Shown here: positions 32,983 through 41,236 of the stretch, in pieces
How the letters are laid out: every line of letters begins with the position of its first letter
Numbering within the stretch: position 1 is the stretch's first letter
Source: an uncultured Poribacteria bacterium
GTDB taxonomy: Bacteria > Poribacteria > WGA-4E > WGA-3G
Length of the DNA: 64,000 bases
Reading direction: 5' to 3'
Assembly: GCA_951813545.1 (NCBI GenBank)
Contig: OX638352.1
Span: 3,364,835-3,428,834 of the forward strand
The notes under the pieces: generated by a model
What the model saw: only the letters and a program-made list of their open reading frames with translations
Databases searched by the model: none
Told to the model about the DNA's origin: nothing
Program-made: the position numbers and the translations under genes

Positions 32983-34264
32983 ATTTGGGCTGTTTTATGA
33001 ACATCAGATTCCACGCCCATGGCACGAGGGAGCGGAACATAAACTCTTTCAAGATGCGTTAGCACAGGTGGAACTGGCTGACACACTCGGGTTCGACTAT
33101 ATTTGGGAAGTTGAACACCATTTCCTTGAGGAGTATTCACACTCTTCTGCACCAGAGGTATTTCTCGCAGCGTGTAGCCAGCGGACAACACAAATTCGGT
33201 TAGGACACGGGATTGTGTTGATGCCTCCAGCGTACAACCATCCGGCACGCGTCGCCGAACGCATTGCCACACTCGACTTGGTCTCAGACGGACGTGTGGA
33301 GTGGGGCACTGGAGAGTCTGCCTCGCATATAGAACTCGGTGGGTTTAATGTTGATCCGAAATGTAAGCGCGAGATGTGGGCAGAATGCACACGCGAGACA
33401 GCGAAAATGATGACGCAATCGCCTTATTCAGGTTACGACGGACAGTATTTTTCGATGCCACCGCGCAATGTCGTGCCAAAACCGCTGCAGACACCACACC
33501 CTCCACCGTGGGTAGCTTGCTCCAGCCGCGACAGTCTTCGATATGCTGCCAGATACGGGCTCGGGGCATTAACTTTCGCGTTTGTCGATGCAAGCGAAGC
33601 AAAATTCTGGGTGGAAGAGTACTACGAAATTTTCGAGAAGGAGTGTGAACCTCTGACGCAGCGGGTGAACCCTAATATCGCCATGGTATCAGGATTTTCA
33701 TGTCACGACAACGAAGATACAGCCGTTGCGCGCGGGTTAGACGGATTGCGTTTCTTCCGGTTCGCGCTCGCACATTACTACCACAACGGCTCGCAAATAC
33801 CAGGCGGAACCGATATTTGGCAGCTATATAGACAGACAACACAAGACCCAGCTGAAGGCAGGGCGGGTATTGGCACGCCAGATCAGGTTCGCGAACATTT
33901 AGAGGTGATGGAAGATGCTGGAGTGGACCAAGTTGTCTTCATTCAGCAAGCCGGCGCGAACCTTCACGAAGATATATGTGAATCGCTAGAGCTCTTTGCA
34001 AAACGAGTACTTCCAGACTTCAAGGCACGCGACGCGACGCAGGTTTCAAAGAAAAATGAGCGGTTTGCTGAAGCAATTGAGAAAGCAGAAGGACGGAAAC
34101 CCGATTTGACCACCCTCAGCGAGATTCCGATTGTAGATGCGTATCCAGTCCTCAAACAGAAATTAGGGGAAAAGGTAGCAGAAACCAACGATAACGAGAT
34201 AAGCGATGATGGTAAAAACTTTTTATTATCAATAGAGGGCGGAAAACGAACTTTTAATAATTGA
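32978..34264 (+). CDS. LLM-class flavin-dependent oxidoreductase (luciferase-like monooxygenase)
   Basis: 428 residues, longer than the typical 330-380 because of a charged ~70-residue tail. The TIM-barrel landmarks are MKFGLFYEHQIPRP, DYIWEVEHHFLEEYSHS, IRLGHGIVLMPPAYNHP and VEWGTGES, all characteristic of bacterial luciferase-like monooxygenases that use FMNH2 and O2. The start lies inside a 27-nt element shared with proA. The substrate is unknown. Confidence 0.88.
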   Translation: MKFGLFYEHQIPRPWHEGAEHKLFQDALAQVELADTLGFDYIWEVEHHFLEEYSHSSAPEVFLAACSQRTTQIRLGHGIVLMPPAYNHPARVAERIATLDLVSDGRVEWGTGESASHIELGGFNVDPKCKREMWAECTRETAKMMTQSPYSGYDGQYFSMPPRNVVPKPLQTPHPPPWVACSSRDSLRYAARYGLGALTFAFVDASEAKFWVEEYYEIFEKECEPLTQRVNPNIAMVSGFSCHDNEDTAVARGLDGLRFFRFALAHYYHNGSQIPGGTDIWQLYRQTTQDPAEGRAGIGTPDQVREHLEVMEDAGVDQVVFIQQAGANLHEDICESLELFAKRVLPDFKARDATQVSKKNERFAEAIEKAEGRKPDLTTLSEIPIVDAYPVLKQKLGEKVAETNDNEISDDGKNFLLSIEGGKRTFNN

Positions 34265-34270
34265 ATCTGG

Positions 34271-34339
34271 TCACTGTTCCATTACATTTCACTGTCCCTT
34301 CCCAGTAATGGGTGGGGACCCCAGTTTCTGATTAATTCC
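34271..34339. repeat. dispersed intergenic repeat, copy 2
   Basis: Matches 13489-13554 end to end with few gaps. It begins 6 nt after the stop of the LLM gene. Confidence 0.55.
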
Positions 34340-34491
34340 GACGCGATTAGGGAGATATACAGTTTTTAAAACTTTTTGTTATTACCACGAACGGTTAGAT
34401 TTAACCAAAAACCATCGCGAAGTAGATCGCTTATGGGCGAGTACGCCGCAAAATGTAGTGGAGCGATGAGAAGAAACACATAATTAAAAAG

Positions 34492-35916
34492 ATGAAAAAT
34501 ATACTGGTAATTGACGACGATGAAAAAATCTGTTGGGCATTCGAGCAATTCTTAGAGAGCGAAGGCTATCGTCCTAGCATTGCAAATAATGCTGAAGAAG
34601 GCTTGCGCCGTATTGCAGCTGATAAACCGGATGTTGTTTTGCTCGATGTGAAATTACCGGGGATGAGTGGTCTGGAAGCATTAGGCGAAATTAAAGCCCA
34701 TCATCCGTGGGTAATTGTCATTATTATCACGGCTTATGACGATGTGGAAACAACAATAGAGGCAATGCGTCTACAAGCGTTCGATTTCGTTCCGAAACCG
34801 ATTGATCTGGATATTGTCAAGAGTGTGTTAGAGCGCGCCTTTCGTACACAGTCCGTCCGCAGCACCCTGCCCGCGGAGACAGCAGATGAATTGTCAACAG
34901 ATCAGAGTGGGCATCGACTGGTTGGAAAGAGCAGCCAGATGCGCGAAATCTACAAACTCATCGGAATCATGGCAAGCAACACCATGACTGTCCTGATTGA
35001 AGGTGAAACAGGGACGGGTAAAGATCTGGTTGCACGCGCAATTCACACCGGCAGTACCCGGAGGGAAGCCCCATTCGTTCCAGTCGATTGCGGGGCACTC
35101 CCGGATGAACTCTTGGAGAGCGAACTGTTTGGCTACGAAGCCGGGGCATTCACAGATGCGAAAAAGGAAGGAAAACCTGGACGGTTTGAATTGGCTAACG
35201 GTGGTACGCTTTTCCTGGATGAAGTCGGTAATATGACACCAGCATCACAGGTGAAATTGCTCCGCGCTTTGCAAACACAAGAAATTGAACGCCTGGGCAG
35301 CACTCGGCGGCTTAAAGTCGATGTCCGAATTATCGCTGCCACGAATCAGGAACTTGGCGAAATGGTGAAGCGAGGACAGTTTCGCGAGGATCTCTACTAT
35401 CGTTTCAAACGTATAGCACTCCATCTTCCACCGTTACGGGAACGTCAAGAGGATATTCCGTTGCTCGTCACACATTTCTTGCAACTCATACAGGAGGAAC
35501 TTGGTAAACCGATCCGTGGTATATCTGAAGAAGGGATGAAATTATTGCAAAACTACACGTGGCCCGGCAACGTCCGGGAGTTAGAGAACTGTATCCGAAG
35601 CGCAGCGACGCTTTGTCGTGCAGACGTGGTTCTTCCGGACGACCTGCCGTCAGAAATCCGGACAGGCCATCAGATCGATCCTACCGGCACCTCACACTTG
35701 GAAACCTCTCTCAAATCCGTTCTGCAAGACATCACAAAAGAGGCTATCACACAAGAAAAACGGGGACTTTACGAGGAGGTTGTCGCGCTATTGGATAAGG
35801 CACTCATTGAATTGGTGTTAGATGAATTTTCGGGAAATCACAGCAAGACAGCGGACCTGCTCGGGATGAGTCGAACAACCCTTTTAAAGAAAATTAAGCA
35901 AGGCGATAACAAATAA
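34492..35916 (+). CDS. NtrC-family sigma-54-dependent response regulator with GAFTDA loop
   Basis: 474 residues. The receiver domain (1-120) has acidic pocket DDD (8-10), phosphoacceptor D52 in VLLDVKLPG and KP near 101. The AAA+ domain has Walker A GETGTGKD (about 169), Walker B GTLFLDEV (about 239) and an arginine-finger region. The sigma-54-contacting loop reads GAFTDA instead of GAFTGA. The C-terminal Fis-type helix-turn-helix is HSKTADLLGMSRTTLLKKI. No histidine kinase is adjacent, so it is an orphan regulator. I saw no clear -24/-12 promoter near it. Confidence 0.92.
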   Translation: MKNILVIDDDEKICWAFEQFLESEGYRPSIANNAEEGLRRIAADKPDVVLLDVKLPGMSGLEALGEIKAHHPWVIVIIITAYDDVETTIEAMRLQAFDFVPKPIDLDIVKSVLERAFRTQSVRSTLPAETADELSTDQSGHRLVGKSSQMREIYKLIGIMASNTMTVLIEGETGTGKDLVARAIHTGSTRREAPFVPVDCGALPDELLESELFGYEAGAFTDAKKEGKPGRFELANGGTLFLDEVGNMTPASQVKLLRALQTQEIERLGSTRRLKVDVRIIAATNQELGEMVKRGQFREDLYYRFKRIALHLPPLRERQEDIPLLVTHFLQLIQEELGKPIRGISEEGMKLLQNYTWPGNVRELENCIRSAATLCRADVVLPDDLPSEIRTGHQIDPTGTSHLETSLKSVLQDITKEAITQEKRGLYEEVVALLDKALIELVLDEFSGNHSKTADLLGMSRTTLLKKIKQGDNK

Positions 35917-35959
35917 CAGGCAGGAGCAACCTCTCAATTGCTATAGGAGACAGAACATC

Positions 35960-36721
35960 ATGCATCCCTGGATTCGGATCGCACATCGTGGCGCATCGGG
36001 AGCTGCTCCAGAGAATACGCTCTCAGCCTTCAGAAAAGCCCTTGAAATCGGTGTGGATGCCGTAGAACTTGATCTTCATGGAACACGGGATGGTGAAATT
36101 GTCGCGATACACGATGCAACGTTGGATCGAACGACGAATCTCAGTGGTCCTGTGAGAAGAAACAGGTTGGCAACAATCAAGGTGGCGGATGCCGGCGGTT
36201 GGTTTCATCCTGACTTTGCAGGCGAACGGATTCAGGTGGATGCTACTACGGTAAGAACAGTCGCACGTGAACTGGTCCCGACACTTACCGAGGCACTGGA
36301 ATGTATCTGTGGAAACACGATAGCGGTGTTAGAGATTAAGGACGCTACTATCGGTGAAGCGGTTGTGAAGAAAATCAACGAGATGAACGCACTTGAGAAG
36401 GTGGTTATCATCTCCTTCCACACTTCTGTTTTACGAGAGATCCGCGCACTGGATCCGCGTATTCCAACAGGATGGCTCATCGGAGGTCATGACAGTGATG
36501 CATCTCCTGTCCAATTGTGTCAACAATTGGGACAACTCGGTAGCAGTCTGCTGAACGTTAATCATCAGTTAATTACGGTGGAATTCGCTTACGAAGTCCA
36601 CCGCCGTGGGATCGCATTGTGGTGTTGGACGGTGGACGACATCGCGCGTATGCGTGAGATGAAAGCACTCGGTGTGCAAGGCATTACCTCAAATTATCCT
36701 GAACGTTTCGCTAAAATTTAG
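35960..36721 (+). CDS. glycerophosphodiester phosphodiesterase family protein
   Basis: 253 residues, no signal peptide, so cytoplasmic. The GDPD core is clear: IAHRGASGAAPENTLSAF (7-24), VELDLHGTRDG, IHDATLDRTT and the C-terminal WTVDDIARM. The two His and the Glu/Asp pair form the metal site. It hydrolyses glycerophosphodiesters to glycerol 3-phosphate and an alcohol. A badly decayed second copy of its 3' half lies 2 kb downstream (about 38690-38918). Confidence 0.9.
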   Translation: MHPWIRIAHRGASGAAPENTLSAFRKALEIGVDAVELDLHGTRDGEIVAIHDATLDRTTNLSGPVRRNRLATIKVADAGGWFHPDFAGERIQVDATTVRTVARELVPTLTEALECICGNTIAVLEIKDATIGEAVVKKINEMNALEKVVIISFHTSVLREIRALDPRIPTGWLIGGHDSDASPVQLCQQLGQLGSSLLNVNHQLITVEFAYEVHRRGIALWCWTVDDIARMREMKALGVQGITSNYPERFAKI

Positions 36722-36884
36722 CACCTATTGGGCAAACCCCGCACCTTGACTTTTCTATGCTCCCCGTTCATTTTAATCCTAATGATAAGGCTCCGATTTC
36801 CCTCACTGCTTTGATCCATGTTCGTATGGCATATCGCTGATTCTTAATTTCCGTTTCGCCATGGCATTACTCGTTCCTATACAA

Positions 36885-37847
36885 CTACCGTAGAGGGTCC
36901 AATTCGAGGGTATTCGTGTCTCCATCAGAACCCACGCCATCTACGCTGATATGAAATGTTGCGAGGTGGTCGGGGACTAACCTTTCTACTTGAATCGTTA
37001 TCTCTGGAGCTTCAGTTTCAATGAAGAATTGAACGCCGCTACTGCCATCGGACCCACTGATTTACCTAAAGTTCTTCAACTCAAGGTCTCTTTGTGTCCT
37101 ACCTGTTATTCTCGTTCCTTCTACAACTCTGGTGTCAATTTCCCTGATTCTAAGTGGCCGGCGGGATAACTCCGCTGAATACATCTGGATCATCCAGCCA
37201 AGCGGAACACTGCCAACAATGCCACTATTGCCCGAAGAATTATCTAATCCCTCAATATTTGATGGTAGTTGAACTTTACCTGCATCTACCAATTCTTGTA
37301 CAAGCTCGGTAGTGTCCATTGTCCTTTCCGCACGCAAAATAGGTTGACCCTCATAATGAAATATATAAGTAATATCTGTTGGATGAATGTGAATGACGGG
37401 CGCGTTGTCATCGACTTCATCTCCTATATTGTCTTCTCTTTCATCCTCTACAAGTTTTATACAAACTGAATCAAACCCATCTTGAAGACAGACTGCACTT
37501 TCACCAGCCGCGTCAAGGAACCGTTCCACATTATCAATTGTCAGCATCGGACCGGTATATGGGACATCGGAACAACCGATTATACTCAAAAGTGTAATGA
37601 GGATGCCACCGATTAATACTAATGACAAAGCGCTAGTTTCCCTCACTGCTTCAAAACCTACTTTCTTTACTACTTTGATGACGCTGGCTGCAGTGATACG
37701 CATGGGATCAAAGTGTACAACTGCCTCACCTTTGCGCAGATTCACCTCCGCACCCTGAATGCCCTCAAGTTCTGCCAACGCATCTATCCGTGTTTTGACG
37801 CAATGTTGACAGGACCTATCATTAATTTTTAATTTTATTTTTTCCAT
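36885..37847 (-). pseudogene. HMA domain fused to a damaged lipoprotein of the HIH family
   Basis: Residues 1-70 are a heavy-metal-associated domain with C13-x-x-C16 (SCQHC). A hydrophobic stretch and lipobox LSIIGC (C92) lead straight into the lipoprotein family also found at 46.7-48.6 kb: PYTGPMLTIDNVERF, CLQDGFDSVCIKL, then APVIHIHPTDITYIFHYE. A TAA at 37062-37064 stops translation. The same frame stays open beyond it to 36885 and encodes the family's C-terminal segment (GSDGSSGVQFFIETEAPEIT). An HMA domain should be cytoplasmic and a lipobox exported, so the fusion probably arose by deletion between two genes like those at 48.6-49.0 kb. A truncated protein could still be made. Confidence 0.75.
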
Positions 37848-37851
37848 AATA

Positions 37852-37945
37852 TTATTCCTTTGCTGGAAAATTGTGCTCGCACAAACGGTACATTGGAATC
37901 GCGTCGCGAATCAGTAGACTCGCAATCAAGATAAAGGCGTTGCGC
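37852..37945 (-). pseudogene. relic of a zinc-ribbon membrane protein gene
   Basis: Directly upstream of the HMA fusion. Nucleotides align with the 3' half of the intact small gene at 49022-49201, most clearly in the last ~40 nt up to the HMA start codon. The cysteine codons and the frame are lost. Confidence 0.5.
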
Positions 37946-38164
37946 TTGAAAAAGCCGCTTGCGACGTGTATTGCTAGCCCTGTCTGTTTCTGGATAATTA
38001 AAATAATATATCAACGTGAGCTCGACTTAAGCGCATAGGTTAGGTCAAATGGAATATGAGAAATCCTGAGAATTTGGCTCACCGCTGGGATTTTCATTTC
38101 CTTGAATATTCTTAGATTACCGTAAAACCCAACACTGCATACTAAACGATTTGTAATGATGTCG

Positions 38165-38400
38165 GGTGTGATGCACTCCCACAGCTAAAGCGGTGGGCTT
38201 CTTTGAAGACGCGACTCCCAACAGTATTCGCGCAGCGTTTCGTCTAACTCTGGGTAGACTGGAACGGTATGAGTTCGGCTTTGGTAACTCTGAGACCGAA
38301 CCTACACGGGTTATACTTACCCGCGGTGCGCACCACAGACACGACTACAAGGGACAGATAGCTTGGGTGGCCCCCTGATACGTAACAATACCCAATGTAT
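38165..38400 (-). mobile_element. probable right-end remnant of an IS200/IS605-type (TnpB) element
   Basis: Read on the minus strand, the region ends in AAGAAGCCCACCGCTTTAGC plus the complementary arm (hairpin at 38178-38197, one mismatch). This hairpin type is typical of the 3' end of TnpB/omega-RNA elements. Upstream is a 230-nt stretch whose layout resembles a tnpB 3' end but is interrupted by stops. No TnpA or TnpB catalytic motif is present. A second hairpin (38431-38457) lies further upstream. Similarity is from memory, not a search. Confidence 0.4.
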
Positions 38401-38478
38401 TCGTTACCGTTGTTTTACGAACATTTTGGCTATCACCTCACTTGTAGTGGTGATAGATAATCAAAAATGGTATCAACC

Positions 38479-38559
38479 CATAACCTTAACCCATTATACT
38501 GATAGGGCGGGCAGTCACTCTACCAAGCGGTAGAGTCAGTATGACTGCCACGGGTTATG
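38479..38559 (-). ncRNA. structured RNA candidate with a 15-bp bulged stem and possible pseudoknot
   Basis: On the minus strand, GGCAGTC (38543-38549), a 6-nt bulge ATACTG (38537-38542), ACTCTACC, loop GCTT, GGTAGAGT and GACTGCC (to 38510) form a 15-bp stem. The bulge is complementary to CAGTAT at 38496-38501, allowing a pseudoknot or alternative hairpin. CATAACC (38553-38559) can close the whole with GGTTATG (38479-38485). A consensus promoter ends 6 nt upstream. I do not recognise it as a known riboswitch or RNA family. Confidence 0.5.
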
Positions 38560-38564
38560 AGAAT

Positions 38565-38594
38565 AGTATACCATAATTTTTTGTCTTGTGTCAA
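38565..38594 (-). promoter_or_regulatory. consensus promoter reading into the structured RNA
   Basis: TTGACA (38589-38594), 18 nt, TATACT (38565-38570) on the minus strand, preceded by an A-rich stretch like that at the tRNA promoter. No protein gene follows on this strand for over 500 bp. Confidence 0.65.
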
Positions 38595-38689
38595 CTCTTT
38601 TTTGACTCCAGCACGGGCGTTACGGGGTTGGACCCGAAGCCTAAAGGCTTGGGATTGTCATTTAATTCCCTTCATTAAGCGATCGGGAA

Positions 38690-38918
38690 AGTCCCCGGTG
38701 ATATTGGCACCAATGCCCTCGTATAATTTGAGGAGTTTCGGGGAGATTTGTAAACTGAAGGGCAATTAGGGGTTGGTGGCTGCGGAATTTGTTTATGAAG
38801 CCCGGCGACACGGTATCGTGCTACGGTATCGGTTGTAGATAACACCGCTCGTATACGCGAAATGAAGGCACTTAGCACACAAAGGACCACGCCAAATCAG
38901 TCGGAATACTTCGTTAAA
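38690..38918 (+). pseudogene. decayed 3' fragment of a glycerophosphodiester phosphodiesterase gene
   Basis: Aligns with the end of the intact gene at 35960-36721. In pieces it encodes AEFVYEARRHGIVL, then after a 1-nt deletion DNTARIREMKALSTQ and finally NQSEYFVK, matching VEFAYEVHRRGIAL, DDIARMREMKALGVQ and NYPERFAK. It has a stop (TAG) and a frameshift. The part before 38775 is only faintly alignable. Confidence 0.75.
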
Positions 38919-38929
38919 GCTGCGTCTGT

Positions 38930-40258
38930 TCATTTCCGTCGCCAAAACGCAATCGCAATATACGCGAGAATCGGATAAGACAACAACGCTGTTGACCAAG
39001 CGACCCCCTCTAACCCCCAATATTGCATGAAAATCCAATTGAGAAACGGATTCAGAATAAGCCGGATGAGGGTCGCTGTGACAACGGTTCCATGCGCTTG
39101 ACGCGCGAGATGTGCGCGAATCAGCAGCCTACTGATTAAACGTGGAAGCATCCCTAACAAATAAATGCCGAGCAACGAGGCAATATGGAACTGCCCTGCC
39201 TCAGACAATTCGCCGTGTCCATACAATAATGTGACGATATCCGTACGGAAAAGGTAAAAACCTGTCAAAAACGGCACCATCAGTACCAGTAGCGCAATGA
39301 TGCTTTGCCAGACGCTTCGTTGCAATTGCGTTCCGTTTTCTGATTGCGACTCGGATGAAGAAATCTTTGCCCAATGCGACAATAGGACAGGAAGTGTTAC
39401 ACCTGTGAGGGTTTCAGGAATTGCACAGAGACGGAGCGCATAATCAAGTTTCGAGATGGAACTTGCACCTAACGTACTCGCCATACCTCTGTCAACAACA
39501 GGGTTGAGTCCGTCTGAGAGTGCCGCGCCCATCATCAGTAAACATTGTCTCAGGAACTGTGTCGTATATGAGGTCGGTTGCCAATTGAATCTCAGATGAC
39601 GCGCAGGTAGATTCAGAACAGCACAACATCGCCGAAACAGTACAACCACTTGGAAGAGTTCACCGATGATCAAAGCAAGCGGAATGCTAAACCAAATCAG
39701 ATACGGCTTGCAGAGGTATATAATGCCGATAACAAGGACAGCGCGGAGTCCCTGGACAATGACTGGTAGATGGAACACTTCGTAGGTATCTAAGATCGCC
39801 TTGAGCATCCAACGGACTGCAGCGATAATCGCGAAACAGAGGAATCCACACACAATACTGATTATGGTGATAGGTGCGAGTCCTGCATTCGGGAAAAACA
39901 GCTGGGAGATTGCCCACGAAATGGCGACGAGGATGCAGCAGAGTCCCGGCATAAATATAATATAGCGAGAAAGGATTGATTGGACACAGCGTTGTGCTTC
40001 GGTCTCGCCTTTCACACAGGCTTCGGCTAACATGGGGACAAGCACAGAGTAGGCGGAAGCAGCACTCAGCAGCTCAATCAAGAATATGGCGATGCCCCAG
40101 TAATAATAGATAAAATCCATCTCCGCTGGGTCGCCGAACCAATTGGCGAGAACAATGTAGATAAGAAACGTCCCGGCACGTCCAATCAGACTGAGGGGTG
40201 TAATAATAAGTACGTTCTTGAGGAGGGAGGTTTGGGATTGGGGGACATAAGTGGACAT
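38930..40258 (-). CDS. MurJ/MviN- or Wzx-like lipid flippase
   Basis: About 442 residues with some 13 membrane segments. The N-terminal pattern SLIGRAGTFLIYIVLANWFG followed by a short acidic loop (DPAEMDFIYYYW) resembles MurJ. The middle RGMASTLGASSISKLDYALR matches the MurJ/MVF family better than sugar-specific Wzx proteins. It would flip a lipid-linked precursor (lipid II or a glycan lipid) across the inner membrane. ATG 40258 is preferred; an upstream GTG lies inside a strong hairpin. The window also holds an STT3-like enzyme that would use flipped lipid-linked glycans, but they are 40 kb apart. Confidence 0.75.
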   Translation of the reverse strand: MSTYVPQSQTSLLKNVLIITPLSLIGRAGTFLIYIVLANWFGDPAEMDFIYYYWGIAIFLIELLSAASAYSVLVPMLAEACVKGETEAQRCVQSILSRYIIFMPGLCCILVAISWAISQLFFPNAGLAPITIISIVCGFLCFAIIAAVRWMLKAILDTYEVFHLPVIVQGLRAVLVIGIIYLCKPYLIWFSIPLALIIGELFQVVVLFRRCCAVLNLPARHLRFNWQPTSYTTQFLRQCLLMMGAALSDGLNPVVDRGMASTLGASSISKLDYALRLCAIPETLTGVTLPVLLSHWAKISSSESQSENGTQLQRSVWQSIIALLVLMVPFLTGFYLFRTDIVTLLYGHGELSEAGQFHIASLLGIYLLGMLPRLISRLLIRAHLARQAHGTVVTATLIRLILNPFLNWIFMQYWGLEGVAWSTALLSYPILAYIAIAFWRRK

Positions 40259-40293
40259 GACGCGATTGAGGAAAGGCGGGCTTGAGGTGAACG

Positions 40294-40331
40294 GAGTTAT
40301 AGGCACCCCGGTGCCGAAGTGCCTATAACTC
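40294..40331. terminator. 13-bp hairpin between the exported protein gene and the flippase gene
   Basis: GAGTTATAGGCAC and its exact complement flank a 12-nt loop, just after the stop of the minus-strand gene at 40350. It likely terminates that transcript, although U residues are few. Confidence 0.55.
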
Positions 40332-40349
40332 TATCAGTTCAATAGATTC

Positions 40350-41024
40350 TTAGAAGCGACGCTTGATGGCACTCCACGTGGTTGTGAGTTTACCCGCTGG
40401 CACGACTGGGAGTCCCTCTTTCGCTTTCTCGTAATCTTCATCTGTCGGTTTAAACGGCTTGCTTGAAACCATGAAGACATCAAATAAAGCCTCCAGACCA
40501 GCAGCCGCTTCTCGCGGTTGAATGCGGACGGTGTTGGTTCCTTTCTTTAAATCGGTTGGGGATTGTGATTCCGGTTTATCTCTACCACCATTCCATGACC
40601 ATACGGGTCCGTGTGTGTCAATTATCAAGCTGTCGCCGGCATCAGCGATATTGTCGCTATTAAGGACGATAAACCAAGACTGTCCACCGCCACGGAAATC
40701 TGCGACCCGTCCCCAGATATATGCCTTTCCTGCCACAGGACTTTCAAACTCATAGTCTGCAAACCCACCTGCCACTTTAGCAATCAGAATATCTTCGGTT
40801 AACCACGGTTTCTGTGTTTTACCTGCCAATTTCTTTTCACTCTTGCCGGGTTTGACCCCTTCACTTTTTTCAAAGTCCGCCGCTGAAATCCAGATTTGCC
40901 AACCCCGTTCAAGGTTCGACTCACGCCATTTCTTCACGGCTGAGACCGGCAGCACAAATACCAGAGCCAACAGTCCGCTGATGAGGAGTATGAAAAACTT
41001 CGGTGATATATATCTCCGTTTCAT
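40350..41024 (-). CDS. exported carbohydrate-binding-like protein with C-terminal KLxxxW tag (paralogue A)
   Basis: 224 residues. A signal peptide (FFILLISGLLALVFVLPVSA) is followed by one beta-rich domain. WQIWISAADFE, AYIWGRVADFRGGGQSWFIV and NTVRIQPREAAAGLEALFDV resemble CBM-like jelly rolls that sense glycans. The tail VVPAGKLTTTWSAIKRRF carries the shared C-terminal motif. ATG 41024 has AAGGAG 8 nt upstream. Its neighbour 41237-41962 is a clear paralogue (RGGGQSWF and VLNSD conserved), so the pair arose by tandem duplication. No catalytic residues seen. Confidence 0.7.
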   Translation of the reverse strand: MKRRYISPKFFILLISGLLALVFVLPVSAVKKWRESNLERGWQIWISAADFEKSEGVKPGKSEKKLAGKTQKPWLTEDILIAKVAGGFADYEFESPVAGKAYIWGRVADFRGGGQSWFIVLNSDNIADAGDSLIIDTHGPVWSWNGGRDKPESQSPTDLKKGTNTVRIQPREAAAGLEALFDVFMVSSKPFKPTDEDYEKAKEGLPVVPAGKLTTTWSAIKRRF

Positions 41025-41236
41025 AGTTTTGTCTCCTTGATGTTTGCGGCGGCACAACTCGTCATCCTTATGTTCTGAAGGTTAAAAGCCTACCACGGCA
41101 AACACAACGCTATACCAAGTTAACTTCATTGAACTCTATGATAAGGCGGTGTAGAAGAACCGAGCCACGAATACTTCGCCCTACACCTTCGGTTAATTTG
41201 GTAAGATTCACCACATTCAGTTACGATGCAGCGAAG

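Larger units (their letters stand above)
37848..38929. other. 1.1-kb region without an intact gene
   Basis: Contains, in order, the zinc-ribbon relic, an IS200/IS605-like right-end remnant, a structured RNA candidate with its promoter, and a decayed phosphodiesterase fragment. No intact coding frame of credible composition was found. Confidence 0.6.

Noticed and set aside
38193..38378. 61-codon plus-strand frame
   Set aside because: It overlaps the hairpin and stop-interrupted body of the IS remnant, which make better sense on the minus strand; no ribosome-binding site.
38165..38600. Intact IS200/IS605 transposon
   Set aside because: No TnpA HUH or TnpB RuvC/zinc-finger motif is present, so only a remnant is claimed.
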